From contig NZ_JAMQKC010000001.1 in assembly GCF_028416595.1 (NCBI RefSeq), positions 434,001-498,000 on the forward strand: a stretch of DNA of 64,000 bases, read 5' to 3'. This document shows, piece by piece, positions 7,829 through 19,314 of the stretch. Below the pieces are notes generated by a model. That model saw only the letters and a list, made by a program, of their open reading frames with translations. It made no database searches and was not told the DNA's origin. The stretch's first letter is position 1. Each line of letters opens with the position of its first letter. This DNA is from Aquibacillus salsiterrae (GTDB lineage: Bacteria; Bacillota; Bacilli; Bacillales; Amphibacillaceae). The position numbers and the translations under genes were made by a program.

Positions 7829-9592
7829 TTATAGTACACTTGCATGTCCTGCGTAGATATCACCTTTACTTGAATCAATCGTAATATCCTTTCCGTCTTC
7901 AATAAGATCAACTGCCTTTTCAACACCAACAATTACTGGAATTCCTAAGCTTAAGCCTACGACAGCGGCGTGAGAAGTGAGTCCACCCTCTTCGGTAACT
8001 ATTCCGCTAGCCTTTTCAATAGCCGGCATCATATCTTTATCTGTTCCATACGTTACTAGAATGTCATCTTGCTTCATTTTACTTAATGCTTCTTCGGTAT
8101 TTTTCGCGACAGTAGCTCTCCCATAAGAACTTCCTTTGCCGATACCTTGACCCTTCGCTAAAACATCTCCAATAATGTGCACTTTCATCAAGTTAGTCGT
8201 TCCACTTTCACCGACAGGTACACCAGCTGTAATAATTACTCGGTCCCCACGCTTGAATTTGCCATTTGCTAACCCTCGATCGATCGCAACATCAAGAACG
8301 TCGTCTGTAGAATGAGCTAATTCTCCAAGAATTGCTTCCACACCCCATACGAGTGATAACTTACGACTAACCCGTTCGTCAAAAGTAACTGCAACTATTG
8401 GTGCCTTTGGTCGATATTTAGATATCATTCTTGCTGTGTGTCCAGTAACAGTTGGGGTTAAAATAGTATCAACATTTAGATTCATTGCTGAATGGTTAAC
8501 AGATTGACTAATTGCATCAGTAATTGTCATATCACTATGTTTCGACCTAATATCGAGAATTGCTTTATGATCAAGTGCTGTTTCAGCCTTCATTGCAATA
8601 TTACTCATTGTTCGAACAGCCTCTACTGGATAATCACCTGCAGCTGTTTCCCCTGAAAGCATGATAGCGTCAGAACCATCAAATATAGCATTCGCTACGT
8701 CAGACGCTTCTGCACGTGTTGGTCTTGGGTTTCTTTGCATAGAATCTAGCATCTGCGTAGCCGTGATAACCGGTTTACCCGCCGTATTACATTTACGAAT
8801 CATGTCTTTTTGTACGAGAGGCACATCCTCCGGTGGAATTTCAACACCAAGATCTCCTCTAGCTACCATTAATCCGTCACTCACCTGTAAAATAGCGTCA
8901 AGATTATCTACACCTTCACGGTTTTCTATTTTAGGGATAATCTGAATGTGTGTTGCATCGTTCTTTTCGAGTAATTCCCTAATCTCAAGCACATCTGATG
9001 ATCTTCTAACAAAAGAAGCTGCAATAAAATCAACATTTTGTTCAATTCCAAACTTAATATCTGCTGCATCTTTATTCGTAATACCAGGTAGATTAACACT
9101 TACATTCGGAACATTTACACCCTTCTTATTTTTAAGAAGTCCCGAATTAAGCGCCTTCGTTTTCAGTTCATTATTCTGTTTGTCGATGTCGATAACTTCT
9201 AATTCAATTAATCCATCATCCAATAGAAGACGGGAACCAACATGGACATCATCAATTAATTCTGGATAGGTAACAGATATTCTTTCGCTTGAGCCTTCAA
9301 TTTCACTATCCATGGAAACATAGACGATATCTCCTTTACTAAGCATAGCTTGGCCATCCTTTAAAATACCAGTTCGAATCTCTGGCCCTTTTGTGTCTAA
9401 TAATATTGCCACTGTTTTCCCTGTAATTTTTGACGCTTCACGAATATTAACAATTCGGTTGCCGTGTTCCTCGAAATCACCATGAGAAAAGTTGAGTCGA
9501 GCTACATTCATTCCAGCTTCCATCAACTGCACTAATTTCTCTACTGATTCTGATGCAGGACCTATTGTACATACAATTTTTGTTCTTCTCAT
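7829..9592 (-). CDS. pyk: Pyruvate kinase with C-terminal PEP-utilising domain
   Basis: Glycolytic enzyme converting PEP and ADP to pyruvate and ATP. 587 residues, the long Bacillus form: catalytic barrel and C-domain to about residue 475, then an extra PEP-utilising 'swivel' domain ending in [20 protein letters not shown]. The barrel shows [11 protein letters not shown] near the N-terminus and the K-plus-ENREG metal site [18 protein letters not shown], then [12 protein letters not shown] and [21 protein letters not shown] 9592 has a GGAGGAAAAAGTAA ribosome site. pfkA lies 42 bases upstream, so the two form the usual pfkA-pyk operon, closed by the terminator at 7771-7811. Confidence 0.97.
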   Translation of the reverse strand: MRRTKIVCTIGPASESVEKLVQLMEAGMNVARLNFSHGDFEEHGNRIVNIREASKITGKTVAILLDTKGPEIRTGILKDGQAMLSKGDIVYVSMDSEIEGSSERISVTYPELIDDVHVGSRLLLDDGLIELEVIDIDKQNNELKTKALNSGLLKNKKGVNVPNVSVNLPGITNKDAADIKFGIEQNVDFIAASFVRRSSDVLEIRELLEKNDATHIQIIPKIENREGVDNLDAILQVSDGLMVARGDLGVEIPPEDVPLVQKDMIRKCNTAGKPVITATQMLDSMQRNPRPTRAEASDVANAIFDGSDAIMLSGETAAGDYPVEAVRTMSNIAMKAETALDHKAILDIRSKHSDMTITDAISQSVNHSAMNLNVDTILTPTVTGHTARMISKYRPKAPIVAVTFDERVSRKLSLVWGVEAILGELAHSTDDVLDVAIDRGLANGKFKRGDRVIITAGVPVGESGTTNLMKVHIIGDVLAKGQGIGKGSSYGRATVAKNTEEALSKMKQDDILVTYGTDKDMMPAIEKASGIVTEEGGLTSHAAVVGLSLGIPVIVGVEKAVDLIEDGKDITIDSSKGDIYAGHASVL

Positions 9593-9634
9593 TTACTTTT
9601 TCCTCCTTAAACAGTACAAACACGAATGCTACTT

Positions 9635-11024
<1,390 letters not shown>

Positions 11025-11996
11025 TTACTCTTCATTAGCATCAATTTCGATGTATTCACCCATTGATTTATACTTTTCCCATCTTTGTTCGAGTAACTCT
11101 TCCTGATTTAATTGTTTTAAGGTTGCTAAGGAATCAGATAAAACTTGATCAATATAGCTAGCCTGAAGTTTCACATCCCGATGCGCTCCACCTCTTGGCT
11201 CTGGAATAATCTCATCAATAACGTTTAATTGTTTTAAATCATAGGATGAAATTTTCAATGATTCTGCAGCCTGCTTAGCCTTAGTTGAATCTTTCCAAAG
11301 TAATGCTGCCGCACCTTCTGGTGAAATGACAGAATAAGTTGAGTTTTCCAACATATGAATGTGGTCTCCTACACCAAGAGCAAGTGCACCACCACTACCA
11401 CCTTCTCCGATAACGATACAAACAATTGGCACTTTAAAGCCCGCCATCTCTATTAGGTTTCTCGCTATCGCCTCACTTTGACCCCTTTCCTCAGCAGCTT
11501 TACCTGGATATGCTCCTTTGGTATCGATAAAACTTATAATTGGCCGATTAAATTTATTTGCTTGTTTCATATGCCTAAGTGCTTTTCGGTATCCTTCTGG
11601 ATGTGGCATCCCGAAATTTCTAGTAATATTGTCTTTCGTATTTTTGCCACGTTGGTGACCAACAATGGTCACCGGATTTCCCTTATACTTTGCAATTCCA
11701 GAAACAATAGCTTCATCATCACCAAATAGGCGGTCTCCATAGAATTCAATAAAATCAGTAAATAAAAGTTCAATATAATCTAATGTAGTTGGCCTGTCCG
11801 AGTGTCTAGCTATTTGTACCCGGTCCCATGGATTTAAATTACCATAAATATCTTTTTCTAACTTTTCTAATCTAGTTTCTAAAGTTGTAATCTCACTTGT
11901 TAAATCTATATCACTATCTTTTGTTAGTTTCTTTAATTCATCAATCTTGCTACGTAAATCTATTACTGGTTTTTCAAAATCAAGAGCTTGTTTCAA
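11025..11996 (-). CDS. accA: Acetyl-CoA carboxylase carboxyltransferase subunit alpha
   Basis: With AccD it transfers carboxyl from biotin to acetyl-CoA, giving malonyl-CoA for fatty acid synthesis. 323 residues, matching the family. Conserved blocks include [44 protein letters not shown] in part, [35 protein letters not shown] and [15 protein letters not shown]. The start is TTG at 11996, overlapping the accD stop as TTGA, with GGGGGA 6 bases upstream, so translation is coupled to accD. Operon order is GntR-type regulator, accD, accA. Confidence 0.96.
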   Translation of the reverse strand: MKQALDFEKPVIDLRSKIDELKKLTKDSDIDLTSEITTLETRLEKLEKDIYGNLNPWDRVQIARHSDRPTTLDYIELLFTDFIEFYGDRLFGDDEAIVSGIAKYKGNPVTIVGHQRGKNTKDNITRNFGMPHPEGYRKALRHMKQANKFNRPIISFIDTKGAYPGKAAEERGQSEAIARNLIEMAGFKVPIVCIVIGEGGSGGALALGVGDHIHMLENSTYSVISPEGAAALLWKDSTKAKQAAESLKISSYDLKQLNVIDEIIPEPRGGAHRDVKLQASYIDQVLSDSLATLKQLNQEELLEQRWEKYKSMGEYIEIDANEE

Positions 11997-12853
11997 TTGT
12001 CTTTCCCCCTCGAAGAATGAATATCAAGTATCGTTGTCAGTGTTTCCTTCATTTGATGTCTGGGAATGACTTTATCCAGTTGACCGTGTTTCAACTGAAA
12101 CTCTGCTGTTTGGAAATCTTCCGGAAGCTTTTCTCGTATCGTCTGTTCGATGATTCTTCTTCCTGCAAACCCAATCAATGCACCTGGTTCAGCAAAGTTA
12201 TAATCCCCAACAGAAGCAAAACTAGCCGATACCCCACCAGTAGTAGGATTAGTCATGATAGAGATCATAAGCCCGCCAGAAGATTGAAATCTATCAATTG
12301 CTACGGATGTTTTGCTCATTTGCATCAAACTTAACACACCTTCCTGCATCCTTGCTCCCCCGGAGGCGGTAAAGATAATAAAAGGTATGGATGCTGTTCT
12401 TGCATTTTCAATTGCTCTTGTTATTTTTTCACCGACAACCGAACCCATACTCCCCATTCGAAACCGTGCATCCATAATTGCCACAGCAACTTCAAATCCA
12501 TTAATTGTTCCTTTCCCAGTCACTACGGCATCATTTAGATTGGTCTTCTTTCTATCTTTTTCAAGTTTATCTTCATAGTCTGGAAATCCTAATGGATTAG
12601 CAGAAATTATGTCTTTATCCCACTCACTAAACGAACCTTCATCAAACAAGCTAGTGATACGCTCTTCTGCACTAAATTGGTGGTGATGGTCACAATTCGG
12701 GCATACCTGAAGATTTTTATTCATTTCCTTACGGTAATAAATTTTTTGGCAACCCTCACACTTTTGCATTAATCCTTCAGGGATATCTTGTTTAGCTTTT
12801 TCACTTGGTATGGATGCATACTTTTTCTTCTTGCTAAAAAAATCTTTGAGCAA
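11993..12853 (-). CDS. accD: Acetyl-CoA carboxylase carboxyltransferase subunit beta
   Basis: Beta subunit of the carboxyltransferase. 286 residues from a TTG start at 12853, which has a near-ideal AAAGGAGGAAT site and yields the family N-terminus [17 protein letters not shown]. The longer ATG reading from 12928 runs into the upstream gene's end and adds residues not seen in the family. A Cys4 zinc ribbon is visible at about residues 31-55 (CEGC ... CPNC). The catalytic core carries [18 protein letters not shown] (part) and [13 protein letters not shown]. Overlaps accA by four bases; it lies 49 bases after the FadR-like regulator. Confidence 0.96.
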   Translation of the reverse strand: MLKDFFSKKKKYASIPSEKAKQDIPEGLMQKCEGCQKIYYRKEMNKNLQVCPNCDHHHQFSAEERITSLFDEGSFSEWDKDIISANPLGFPDYEDKLEKDRKKTNLNDAVVTGKGTINGFEVAVAIMDARFRMGSMGSVVGEKITRAIENARTASIPFIIFTASGGARMQEGVLSLMQMSKTSVAIDRFQSSGGLMISIMTNPTTGGVSASFASVGDYNFAEPGALIGFAGRRIIEQTIREKLPEDFQTAEFQLKHGQLDKVIPRHQMKETLTTILDIHSSRGKDN

Positions 12854-12902
12854 GGGTATTCCTCCTTTAACAATAAAGCCTATGTTATGAATTCTATGAC
12901 TA

Positions 12903-13514
12903 TTAATAGTTTGCAAACACACTTTCAATTTTTGAATACTCTCTATTTTTCAATACTTGAAGTAATCGATAATAAAAGCCATTATCATACAGGTTTACTC
13001 CAATCGCATTGGAAAACTCCTCCATCAACTGCCAAATCTTTTGTAACAAATAATTCTCAGCATGTCCAAAAATGCTCATAAAAAACAGATAATGCCTTTG
13101 TTGAGCGTCCACTTCTTGATTAAGTATCGACTCTAGCTGTGTAATATGTTCTTGCTCAAACTTACTAAAGGCAAGTTTGGTAGCTTCTTTTTCAATAATT
13201 TTCTTAGAAACTAACAAATCTTTTTTAGTAGTTGATTCTTGTAAAATAAATGTTGATAAAAGTTCAACTGTGTGAAAGGGTCGATATGAACGAAGAAATG
13301 TCCCTTCTCCTCTTCTTGTTTCGATTAGCCCGAGTAACTCCATTGCTCTTAATGCTTCACGAACGGAAGAACGCCCTGCAGTTAATTCTTCAGCTAACTC
13401 CCGTTCAGAAGGTAATTTATCACCTGGAGATAAATGATTATTATGAATATAATTTTTTATTTCTTTTAACACTTCTTCATACACTTTAACAGTTCCTGCC
13501 ATCGTTGTAATCAC
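12903..13514 (-). CDS. FadR/GntR-family transcriptional regulator of accDA
   Basis: GntR-family regulator, about 200 residues. The N-terminal winged helix holds [29 protein letters not shown], read in two parts, the classic FadR-subgroup recognition region, followed by [14 protein letters not shown]. The helical C-terminal effector domain is short and I cannot name its ligand; acyl- or malonyl-CoA is a guess from context. Start is uncertain: GTG 13514 lies just after AAAGGAG (tight spacing), ATG 13502 too far from it. A perfect TGGTCTGACCA operator overlaps its own start region. A homologue sits between malic enzyme and accD in the B. cereus group as I recall; here the malic enzyme is missing. 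Confidence 0.8.
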   Translation of the reverse strand: MITTMAGTVKVYEEVLKEIKNYIHNNHLSPGDKLPSERELAEELTAGRSSVREALRAMELLGLIETRRGEGTFLRSYRPFHTVELLSTFILQESTTKKDLLVSKKIIEKEATKLAFSKFEQEHITQLESILNQEVDAQQRHYLFFMSIFGHAENYLLQKIWQLMEEFSNAIGVNLYDNGFYYRLLQVLKNREYSKIESVFANY

Positions 13515-13584
13515 TACACTCCTTTGGCCCTTAACGTACAATATAATTCATACCGTTACCACTCTGTTGTCTTAACAGCTTCAC

Positions 13585-13595
13585 TGGTCTGACCA
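13585..13595. promoter_or_regulatory. FadR-type operator TGGTCTGACCA
   Basis: An 11-bp perfect palindrome that fits the TGGTCnGACCA core of FadR-subgroup GntR operators. It lies about 12 bases downstream of the -10 element at 13607-13612, that is at roughly +5 to +15, which would give road-block repression of the regulator and probably of accDA. Confidence 0.65.
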
Positions 13596-13606
13596 CTCGC
13601 TACTAC

Positions 13607-13634
13607 ATTATAACAAATCCATTGTTTCTGTAAA
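13607..13634 (-). promoter_or_regulatory. SigA promoter of the GntR-accD-accA operon
   Basis: On the minus strand: -35 TTTACA (13629-13634), 16-base spacer, -10 TATAAT (13607-13612). The predicted start is near 13600, immediately upstream of the operator. Confidence 0.7.
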
Positions 13635-13668
13635 GTAATGGATGTTGGATACCAAATTTATTCCAACT

Positions 13669-16600
13669 CTATTTGTTTTCTTGTACTGCAACCCTATCTT
13701 TACCAAACATATTATAAAACAACTGGATGCATGCATGATTTAAATCAACAAAATAATCAACTGCTAGTTGGTAAGTTTTCCTGTTCTTCTCATGATAAAC
13801 AATGACAGGTACTTGTCCCGGAAATTGCTGTGCTATCTTTTTTAGAGACATTAATGTCAATTTCTCATTGTCTTCGGAAATTTTCACAAATACACGCTTT
13901 GTCTGCGAATGATTTAACATTGTTTCGTCAAATTTAGTAATTGTAGCAATTAGTAATTGAACTTTGCCCTTTCTCTCTTCTGTTTTACCCTCAACAAAAA
14001 CAATCATTTCCTCTTTTATCCACCGGCCAACCTTACGATATAACTCTGGAAAAATAACAGCATCCATTTCCTCACCTTCATCTGCTATTGTGATAAACGC
14101 CATTGATTCTCCTCTTTTGGTTCGGATTGTTTTAATCGTTTGGATGACCACACAGCTTTTGGAATTGTTAACGCCGAGGCGCTTTTTTAATTCAGACAGG
14201 TCCAAATAACCGTTTTGTCGTAAGTTCTTTCGGTATCCAGCAATTGGGTGATCGGATAAATAAGATCCAATCAGTTCCCGCTCTAAAGCCAACTGCTTCA
14301 TTTGCGGAAATGGTTCTGTTTCAATATAGGAACCTTCTAACTGTTCCAGAAAAAAAGACGGTTGATCATCAAATTCACGGAATAATTCCCCTTGTTCCAT
14401 AGCTTGGTCAATGGTTGCTAACAGACTTGCTCTGTTGTTGTGAGTTTCATCAAAACCACCAACAAGAATTAAAGACTCTATTGCAGTTCGATTAACAATG
14501 TTTAACGGAACTCGAAGGCAAAAATCAAATAAATGTCTAAAAGGCTGGTCCTTTCTTGCTCGAATAATTTCTCGGACAATCTGTTGTCCAATTCCTTTGA
14601 TTGATAACAATCCCATTCTTATTTTATTTCCTTCAACCGTAAATTTACCATAGCTTCTATTGACTGAAGGAGCCAATGTAGCAATATGTGAATGGCCTGC
14701 TTCTTTTATATACATACGAATTTTGTCCTGATTACCAGTTACAGAGCTTAATAATTCCGCAAAAAAATGGGTAGGATAGTGAGCTTTTAAATATGCTAGT
14801 TGGTAGGTAATAATACTATAAGCTACTGCATGACTTCGGTTGAACCCATAATTGGAAAAGCGGATAATCCATTCAAATATTTCATTTGCAACAGTAGATT
14901 CATAACCCTTTTCTATACATCCTGACAAGAAACTTTGTCTTATACTTTCCATTTCATCTCTTTGTTTTTTACTAACAGCTCTTCGCAGGATATCCGCTTG
15001 GCCAAGACTAAACCCCGCTATTTTATTTGCTATCTGCATAATCTGTTCTTGATAGACAAGCACACCGTATGTATGTTGTAAAATTGGTTCTAAGTCACGG
15101 TGCGGATAGGTGATTTCTTCCAGTCCGTGTTTTCTATTAATATAAACAGGTATATAATCCATAGGACCAGGTCGATACAGAGCATTAACCGCAACAATAT
15201 CTTCAAAACTAGACGGTATCAATTCTTTTAACACACGCTGCATGCCACTAGATTCTAATTGGAATACCCCACTTGTTAGTCCTTTTTGGAGGAGCGAAAA
15301 CGTCTGTTCATCATTTAATGGAATAGTATTCATATTAATTGTCACATTTTCCTTTTGCTCTATTGACAACAGTATATTCTCAATCAGCGTTAGATTTCTT
15401 AATCCTAAAAAATCCATTTTTAATAAGCCAACAGATTGAAGTTGCTTCATTTCATATTGCGACAGCGACATTTCACCGTTTGAAGCAATTAATGGGACAT
15501 GCTCAACTAACGGTTGTTCACTTATAACTACACCAGCAGCATGTGTAGAAATATGTCTTGGCAACCCTTCTAGTCGAGTTGCTATTTGAAAAAGCGTCTT
15601 TAGTTTTTGGGATTGTTTGACATAGTCTGTCAATTGTTGTGACGACTTTAACCCCATAACAATGCTTTTGTCAGACTTGGCCGGAAGTTCTTTCAATAAA
15701 TAAGCCTCATCCTGACTGTCGATATCCATTGTTTTGATAAGTTCTCTAACAAGTGATCTTGTGCCAAACGTGCCGAATGTAATAATTTGGGCAACGTGTT
15801 CAGAGCCATATTTTTCCCTTACATAAGCAATTACCTCGTCACGTCGATGGTCAGAAAAATCGACATCGATATCCGGCATTGATATTCTATCTGGATTTAA
15901 AAACCGTTCGAACAATAAGTTATATTTAATTGGATCAACATTGGTTATTCCTAACAGAAATGCGACGATAGAGCCTGCAGCCGACCCTCTTCCCGGTCCA
16001 ACCATGATCCCTTCCCTTTTCGCGTAACGTATAAAGTCCCAGACAATTAGAAAATAATCACTAAAATGCATGGAATCAATAATGGATAGTTCATAGTCCA
16101 GTCGTTTTTTTGCTTCCTTGCCATTTGGATATTTTTGATGTAAAGCTTTGTTACATAATTCTTTCAAATAATCATTCGCATTTCTACCATTTGGAAGTGG
16201 AAAAGATGGCAAAAGCGAACGACCTAAATCAAGAGTTACTTGACAACTATTCGCGATGATTGTAGAAGCATTGATTAACTCTGGCCATTGTGTTGAAAAA
16301 GCATCATAGATTTCACCTAGAGTTAACAAATATTGTTTTTTTGGTAACGGGTGGTTTATTGCCTTGCCATCCCACTTAACACCATGTTTCATTGCCTTTA
16401 GACAATCATAAGCGATAAAATCCTTTTCACTCAAATACCTTACATCACCAATTGCTGTTGCTTGGTAATGATTGCTTGTAACAAATTCTTTCATATGATT
16501 TAGCGATTCATTTGTGTCTGGCTGGATGCCAAGATAAAAATAATCACTTGGAATCGTTTTAGTCCAATCGTTTAAATACTTAGCGAATTCCTGATCTATT

Positions 16601-16995
16601 TTAGTATGGGATATTATTTTTTCTTGGAGTGGAAGAATGACAATCATTCCATCCAGATATTCGGACAAAATAGTTAAATCAACAGTTTGCCGATCCCTTT
16701 GGATCAGTGTACTCAATTTAAGTAAATTTTTATACCCATCATTCGTCCTAGCAAGTAGGATACAATCATCATTGGAATTCGTTGTCGCTATGTTTACTGT
16801 CATTCCAATAATTGGCTTAATTCCTAATTGTAAGCATGTCTGATAAAACGTTACAGCTCCATACAGGACATTCTCATCTGTTAATGCAATACTATCGTAT
16901 CCTAGTTCTTTAGCACGCTTTATTAGTTGTTCTATTTTAATAGTACTTTTCATCAAACTATAGCCACTACGCACTTGCAAGTGAGTGAAATCCAT
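13669..16995 (-). CDS. dnaE: DNA polymerase III alpha subunit DnaE (lagging-strand/error-prone type)
   Basis: Replicative polymerase that extends RNA primers before hand-off to PolC. 1108 residues, close to B. subtilis DnaE (1115). An N-terminal PHP domain begins MDFTHLQVRSGYSLMKST and continues through LTDENVLYGA. The C-family catalytic core has GPGRGSAAGSIVAFLLGIT, MPDIDVDFSDHRRDE with catalytic acidic residues, THAAGVVIS and FGFNRSHAVAYSI-like NYGFNRSHAVAYS. A helix-hairpin-helix and an OB domain (about residues 960-1040) follow. ATG 16995 has GGTGGGAGGGGA. It lacks a proofreading exonuclease insert, which separates it from PolC. Downstream is the GntR-accDA unit; ytsJ/malS is not between them. 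Confidence 0.97.
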   Translation of the reverse strand: MDFTHLQVRSGYSLMKSTIKIEQLIKRAKELGYDSIALTDENVLYGAVTFYQTCLQLGIKPIIGMTVNIATTNSNDDCILLARTNDGYKNLLKLSTLIQRDRQTVDLTILSEYLDGMIVILPLQEKIISHTKIDQEFAKYLNDWTKTIPSDYFYLGIQPDTNESLNHMKEFVTSNHYQATAIGDVRYLSEKDFIAYDCLKAMKHGVKWDGKAINHPLPKKQYLLTLGEIYDAFSTQWPELINASTIIANSCQVTLDLGRSLLPSFPLPNGRNANDYLKELCNKALHQKYPNGKEAKKRLDYELSIIDSMHFSDYFLIVWDFIRYAKREGIMVGPGRGSAAGSIVAFLLGITNVDPIKYNLLFERFLNPDRISMPDIDVDFSDHRRDEVIAYVREKYGSEHVAQIITFGTFGTRSLVRELIKTMDIDSQDEAYLLKELPAKSDKSIVMGLKSSQQLTDYVKQSQKLKTLFQIATRLEGLPRHISTHAAGVVISEQPLVEHVPLIASNGEMSLSQYEMKQLQSVGLLKMDFLGLRNLTLIENILLSIEQKENVTINMNTIPLNDEQTFSLLQKGLTSGVFQLESSGMQRVLKELIPSSFEDIVAVNALYRPGPMDYIPVYINRKHGLEEITYPHRDLEPILQHTYGVLVYQEQIMQIANKIAGFSLGQADILRRAVSKKQRDEMESIRQSFLSGCIEKGYESTVANEIFEWIIRFSNYGFNRSHAVAYSIITYQLAYLKAHYPTHFFAELLSSVTGNQDKIRMYIKEAGHSHIATLAPSVNRSYGKFTVEGNKIRMGLLSIKGIGQQIVREIIRARKDQPFRHLFDFCLRVPLNIVNRTAIESLILVGGFDETHNNRASLLATIDQAMEQGELFREFDDQPSFFLEQLEGSYIETEPFPQMKQLALERELIGSYLSDHPIAGYRKNLRQNGYLDLSELKKRLGVNNSKSCVVIQTIKTIRTKRGESMAFITIADEGEEMDAVIFPELYRKVGRWIKEEMIVFVEGKTEERKGKVQLLIATITKFDETMLNHSQTKRVFVKISEDNEKLTLMSLKKIAQQFPGQVPVIVYHEKNRKTYQLAVDYFVDLNHACIQLFYNMFGKDRVAVQENK

Positions 16996-17174
16996 TCCCC
17001 TCCCACCTTTCCTAGGGTATTACTTTTTCGAACCTTAATAATTTATTATATCTGATTACTTCTCCTATTTAAAAACAATAGGCTATTTTTAAGAAGTATA
17101 GTCGCTTCCCTAAGGAAACCAAATTTCGCTTTACCGTGGGTAGTAAAAACTTTTACGAAAACAGCCTAACAATA

Positions 17175-17203
17175 ACATATCATGTCCCATTCGTTCATAA
17201 ACT
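17175..17203 (+). promoter_or_regulatory. SigE-type promoter of ytrH-ytrI
   Basis: ACATATC (17175-17181), 14-base spacer, CATAAACT (17196-17203) matches the mother-cell SigE pattern (ATA-rich -35, CATAnnnT -10). It lies 46 bases before the ytrH start. ytrHI is a SigE-dependent sporulation operon in B. subtilis. Confidence 0.6.
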
Positions 17204-17249
17204 TAATTAAGTTTTGTATAGTCAAGCCACGTTTGAAGGAGAGGCAAAG

Positions 17250-17582
17250 ATGGAAGAGAGATTTATTTCCTCGATGATTCAATGCTATTTCATTGCTTTA
17301 GGGGTAGTCATGGGAGGATCGATTATCGGAAGTATTGGTGCATTTGCAACAGGTGAACCACCTCTAACGTTAATGGGAAGGATTGCAAAAGGCTTACGGA
17401 TATGGGCAGTTGTAGCTGCTATAGGTGGTACATTTGACGCTATATCAAATTTTGAAAAGGGGATTTTTGAAGGCTCGACGATTGACATTTTCAAACAAAT
17501 TCTGCTTATTATCACGGCAATGGGCGGTGTTCAAACAGCACTATTGATCTTAGAATGGCTTATACAGGAGGACATTAAATAA
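17250..17582 (+). CDS. ytrH: Sporulation membrane protein YtrH
   Basis: 110-residue membrane protein of the YtrH family, needed for efficient sporulation in B. subtilis. Start ATG 17250 (MEERFISSMIQCYF) has GAAGGAGAGGCAAAG; an earlier in-frame ATG at 17214 has no such site. Three hydrophobic segments: about residues 9-33 (glycine-rich), 53-68 and 85-102. Its stop overlaps the ytrI start as TAATG. The SigE-like promoter upstream places expression in the mother cell. Plus-strand, divergent from dnaE, as in B. subtilis. Confidence 0.88.
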   Translation: MEERFISSMIQCYFIALGVVMGGSIIGSIGAFATGEPPLTLMGRIAKGLRIWAVVAAIGGTFDAISNFEKGIFEGSTIDIFKQILLIITAMGGVQTALLILEWLIQEDIK

Positions 17583-18073
17583 TGCATATTCCTCCTTATT
17601 ACAAAATGAGAGACTGGCAACGTTTTTTAGCAGGTACGTTTGTAGGAGCAATCATAAGCTATGTCGTATTCATCTATATGTATGGACAGTTTTATGAAAA
17701 TTGGGTGGAAGAAAATCTAGCTATTCGCTCTGAACTAAATGAATTAGAAGAAAACTATCAAGCATTACAAGAGAATGGTAATTCTAAGGAAAACATAACC
17801 GTTAATTCAATTGAAATTTCAATTACCAATCAAAAGCAATTAAAACTAGATAGTTTGTCTGTCCATCAGCTACAAGAGTTAATTAAAACACAAATAAGAG
17901 ACGTAATCGGTAAAGATATTGAAAGCTTATCGAAAAACTATACATTCATTACCTCAACTGTCGAAAATAAGCAGTACACAATTGACGAATTCACCTATAA
18001 AGCAACTGTCAAGCAATTATTTATTCCTGGTTCCACGTTAACGATGAACGTAGAGTTATCCATTTCTAATTAA
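17582..18073 (+). CDS. ytrI: Sporulation membrane protein YtrI
   Basis: 163-residue protein with one TM segment (about residues 15-35) followed by a coiled-coil stretch (LAIRSELNELEENYQALQEN) and a predicted extracytoplasmic domain carrying TITVNSIEISITNQKQL-like beta segments. Partner of YtrH; both are sporulation proteins in B. subtilis. The start overlaps the ytrH stop. A terminator follows at 18132-18168. Confidence 0.85.
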   Translation: MHIPPYYKMRDWQRFLAGTFVGAIISYVVFIYMYGQFYENWVEENLAIRSELNELEENYQALQENGNSKENITVNSIEISITNQKQLKLDSLSVHQLQELIKTQIRDVIGKDIESLSKNYTFITSTVENKQYTIDEFTYKATVKQLFIPGSTLTMNVELSISN

Positions 18074-18131
18074 TCACGATCATTTGTATTTCTGTAAAAG
18101 CCCGCTTAAGAAGGGGTTATTTTTAAGTGCT

Positions 18132-18168
18132 AAGGACAACCATCTTATAGTAGGGTGGTTGTCCTTTT
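18132..18168 (+). terminator. Intrinsic terminator of ytrHI
   Basis: Stem AAGGACAACCA / TGGTTGTCCTT followed by TTTTTA on the plus strand. Confidence 0.85.
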
Positions 18169-18216
18169 TATTAAGAGAAAACTATAAATAGGCTGAGACA
18201 AGGAATGCTTTTAATC

Positions 18217-19169
18217 TTATAAATTTGTGTTGTATACCTTGCACGTCTTTTCTAAGTCGTTCACCACTGAATCCATTTCTGCCCAACTAGTGATTGTGGC
18301 ACCAGATGCCAATGGATGGCCGCCCCCATTATATTTTGCTGCTACCTCATTAATAGCTGGTCCTTTGGAGCGTAGCCTTACACGAATAATGTCATTTTCC
18401 TCGACAAAAATTGCCCAAGCACGAATTCCTTCAATATCGCCAAGTATTCCGACAATTTGACTTGTTTCAGACCCAGATACATGAAACTGCTCCAAAGTGT
18501 CTTTTGATAATTTCACAAAACTAACACCTTGCTCTGACAATTGAAAATGCTGTAGAACGTATCCTTTTAATTTGGCCAAATTTCGATTAGTTTGGTACAT
18601 CTTCTCATATAATTCAGTCCGGTTAAATCGATATTTAACTAGATCAGACACATACCTGAACGTTTTTTCAGTCGTACTAGGAAACAGAAACCTCCCAGTG
18701 TCTCCGACAATACCTCCATACAATAATCTCGCAGCATTTTCATTACAGATAAACCCATCGTTTTTGGCAATTAAGAATAGCTCATAGATCATTTCGCTTG
18801 TAGAACTAGCACTGACGTCAACCCAAGAAAGGTCTCCATATGCATCGACAACCGGATGGTGGTCTATTTTTATTAAATAGTCGCCTTTGGTATATCTATT
18901 ATCCGAAATTCGCTCTTGATTGGCCGTATCACATATAATAACGAGTGCTCCTTCATATACAGTGTCAGCTATAGTATCCATTTCTGCCAAATAAACTAGT
19001 GAAGGGTCTTCATCCCCTACTATATGTACTTTTTTTCAGGAAAAGAATGCTTAATTATTTCCGCTAAACCAGCTTGGGAACCATAAGCATCTGGGTCAGG
19101 TCGAACATGCCGATGAATGATAATAACATCGTATTGCTTTATCTTCGCAATTATTTCAGAATGGATCAT
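18217..19169 (-). pseudogene. nrnA: NrnA oligoribonuclease / pAp phosphatase, split by a frameshift
   Basis: DHH/DHHA1 phosphodiesterase that degrades short RNA oligonucleotides and dephosphorylates pAp. A clear start exists at ATG 19169 behind GGAGGAATTCGG, encoding [20 protein letters not shown] and catalytic motif I ([12 protein letters not shown]). At 19030-19036 the minus strand has seven A residues where eight would keep frame; the first frame then stops at 19020-19022. The second frame, from before 18990 to 18217, carries the rest: IKIDHHPVVD with the DHH motif, GIVGDTGRFLFP, and the DHHA1 C-terminus NGGGHPLASGA. One added base restores a full 317-residue protein. Everything else looks intact, so this may be a sequencing error, a recent mutation, or rescue by slippage on the A-run. 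Confidence 0.85.
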
Positions 19170-19191
19170 CCGAATTCCTCCGATTCATTAT

Positions 19192-19311
19192 TAGAAAAGC
19201 GTAGGCGCCTTGCTAGCCCCGACAAGCGTAAGTCAAGCCTCATAATGGCGCTTTTTGCCATGGAGAGGATTGACTTACGACCTCGAGGGGCTAGGCGCCG
19301 AAGCTAGACAG
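19192..19311 (+). repeat. Dispersed intergenic repeat, copy 3a (full)
   Basis: Full-length unit: AGAAAAGCGTAGGCGCC at the 5' end, an inner GGCGCTTTTTGCCA hairpin, paired arms AAGCGTAAGTCAA and TTGACTTACGA, then GGGGCTAGGCGCCGAAGC and TAGACAG. The nested complementarity indicates a long folded RNA or DNA hairpin. It sits between the nrnA start and ytpI, the only copy here not next to a gene 3' end. Confidence 0.85.
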
Positions 19312-19314
19312 TGC

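Noticed and set aside
8661-9269. Two long plus-strand open frames within pyk
   Set aside because: They mirror the codon pattern of pyk on the other strand and show no start signals.
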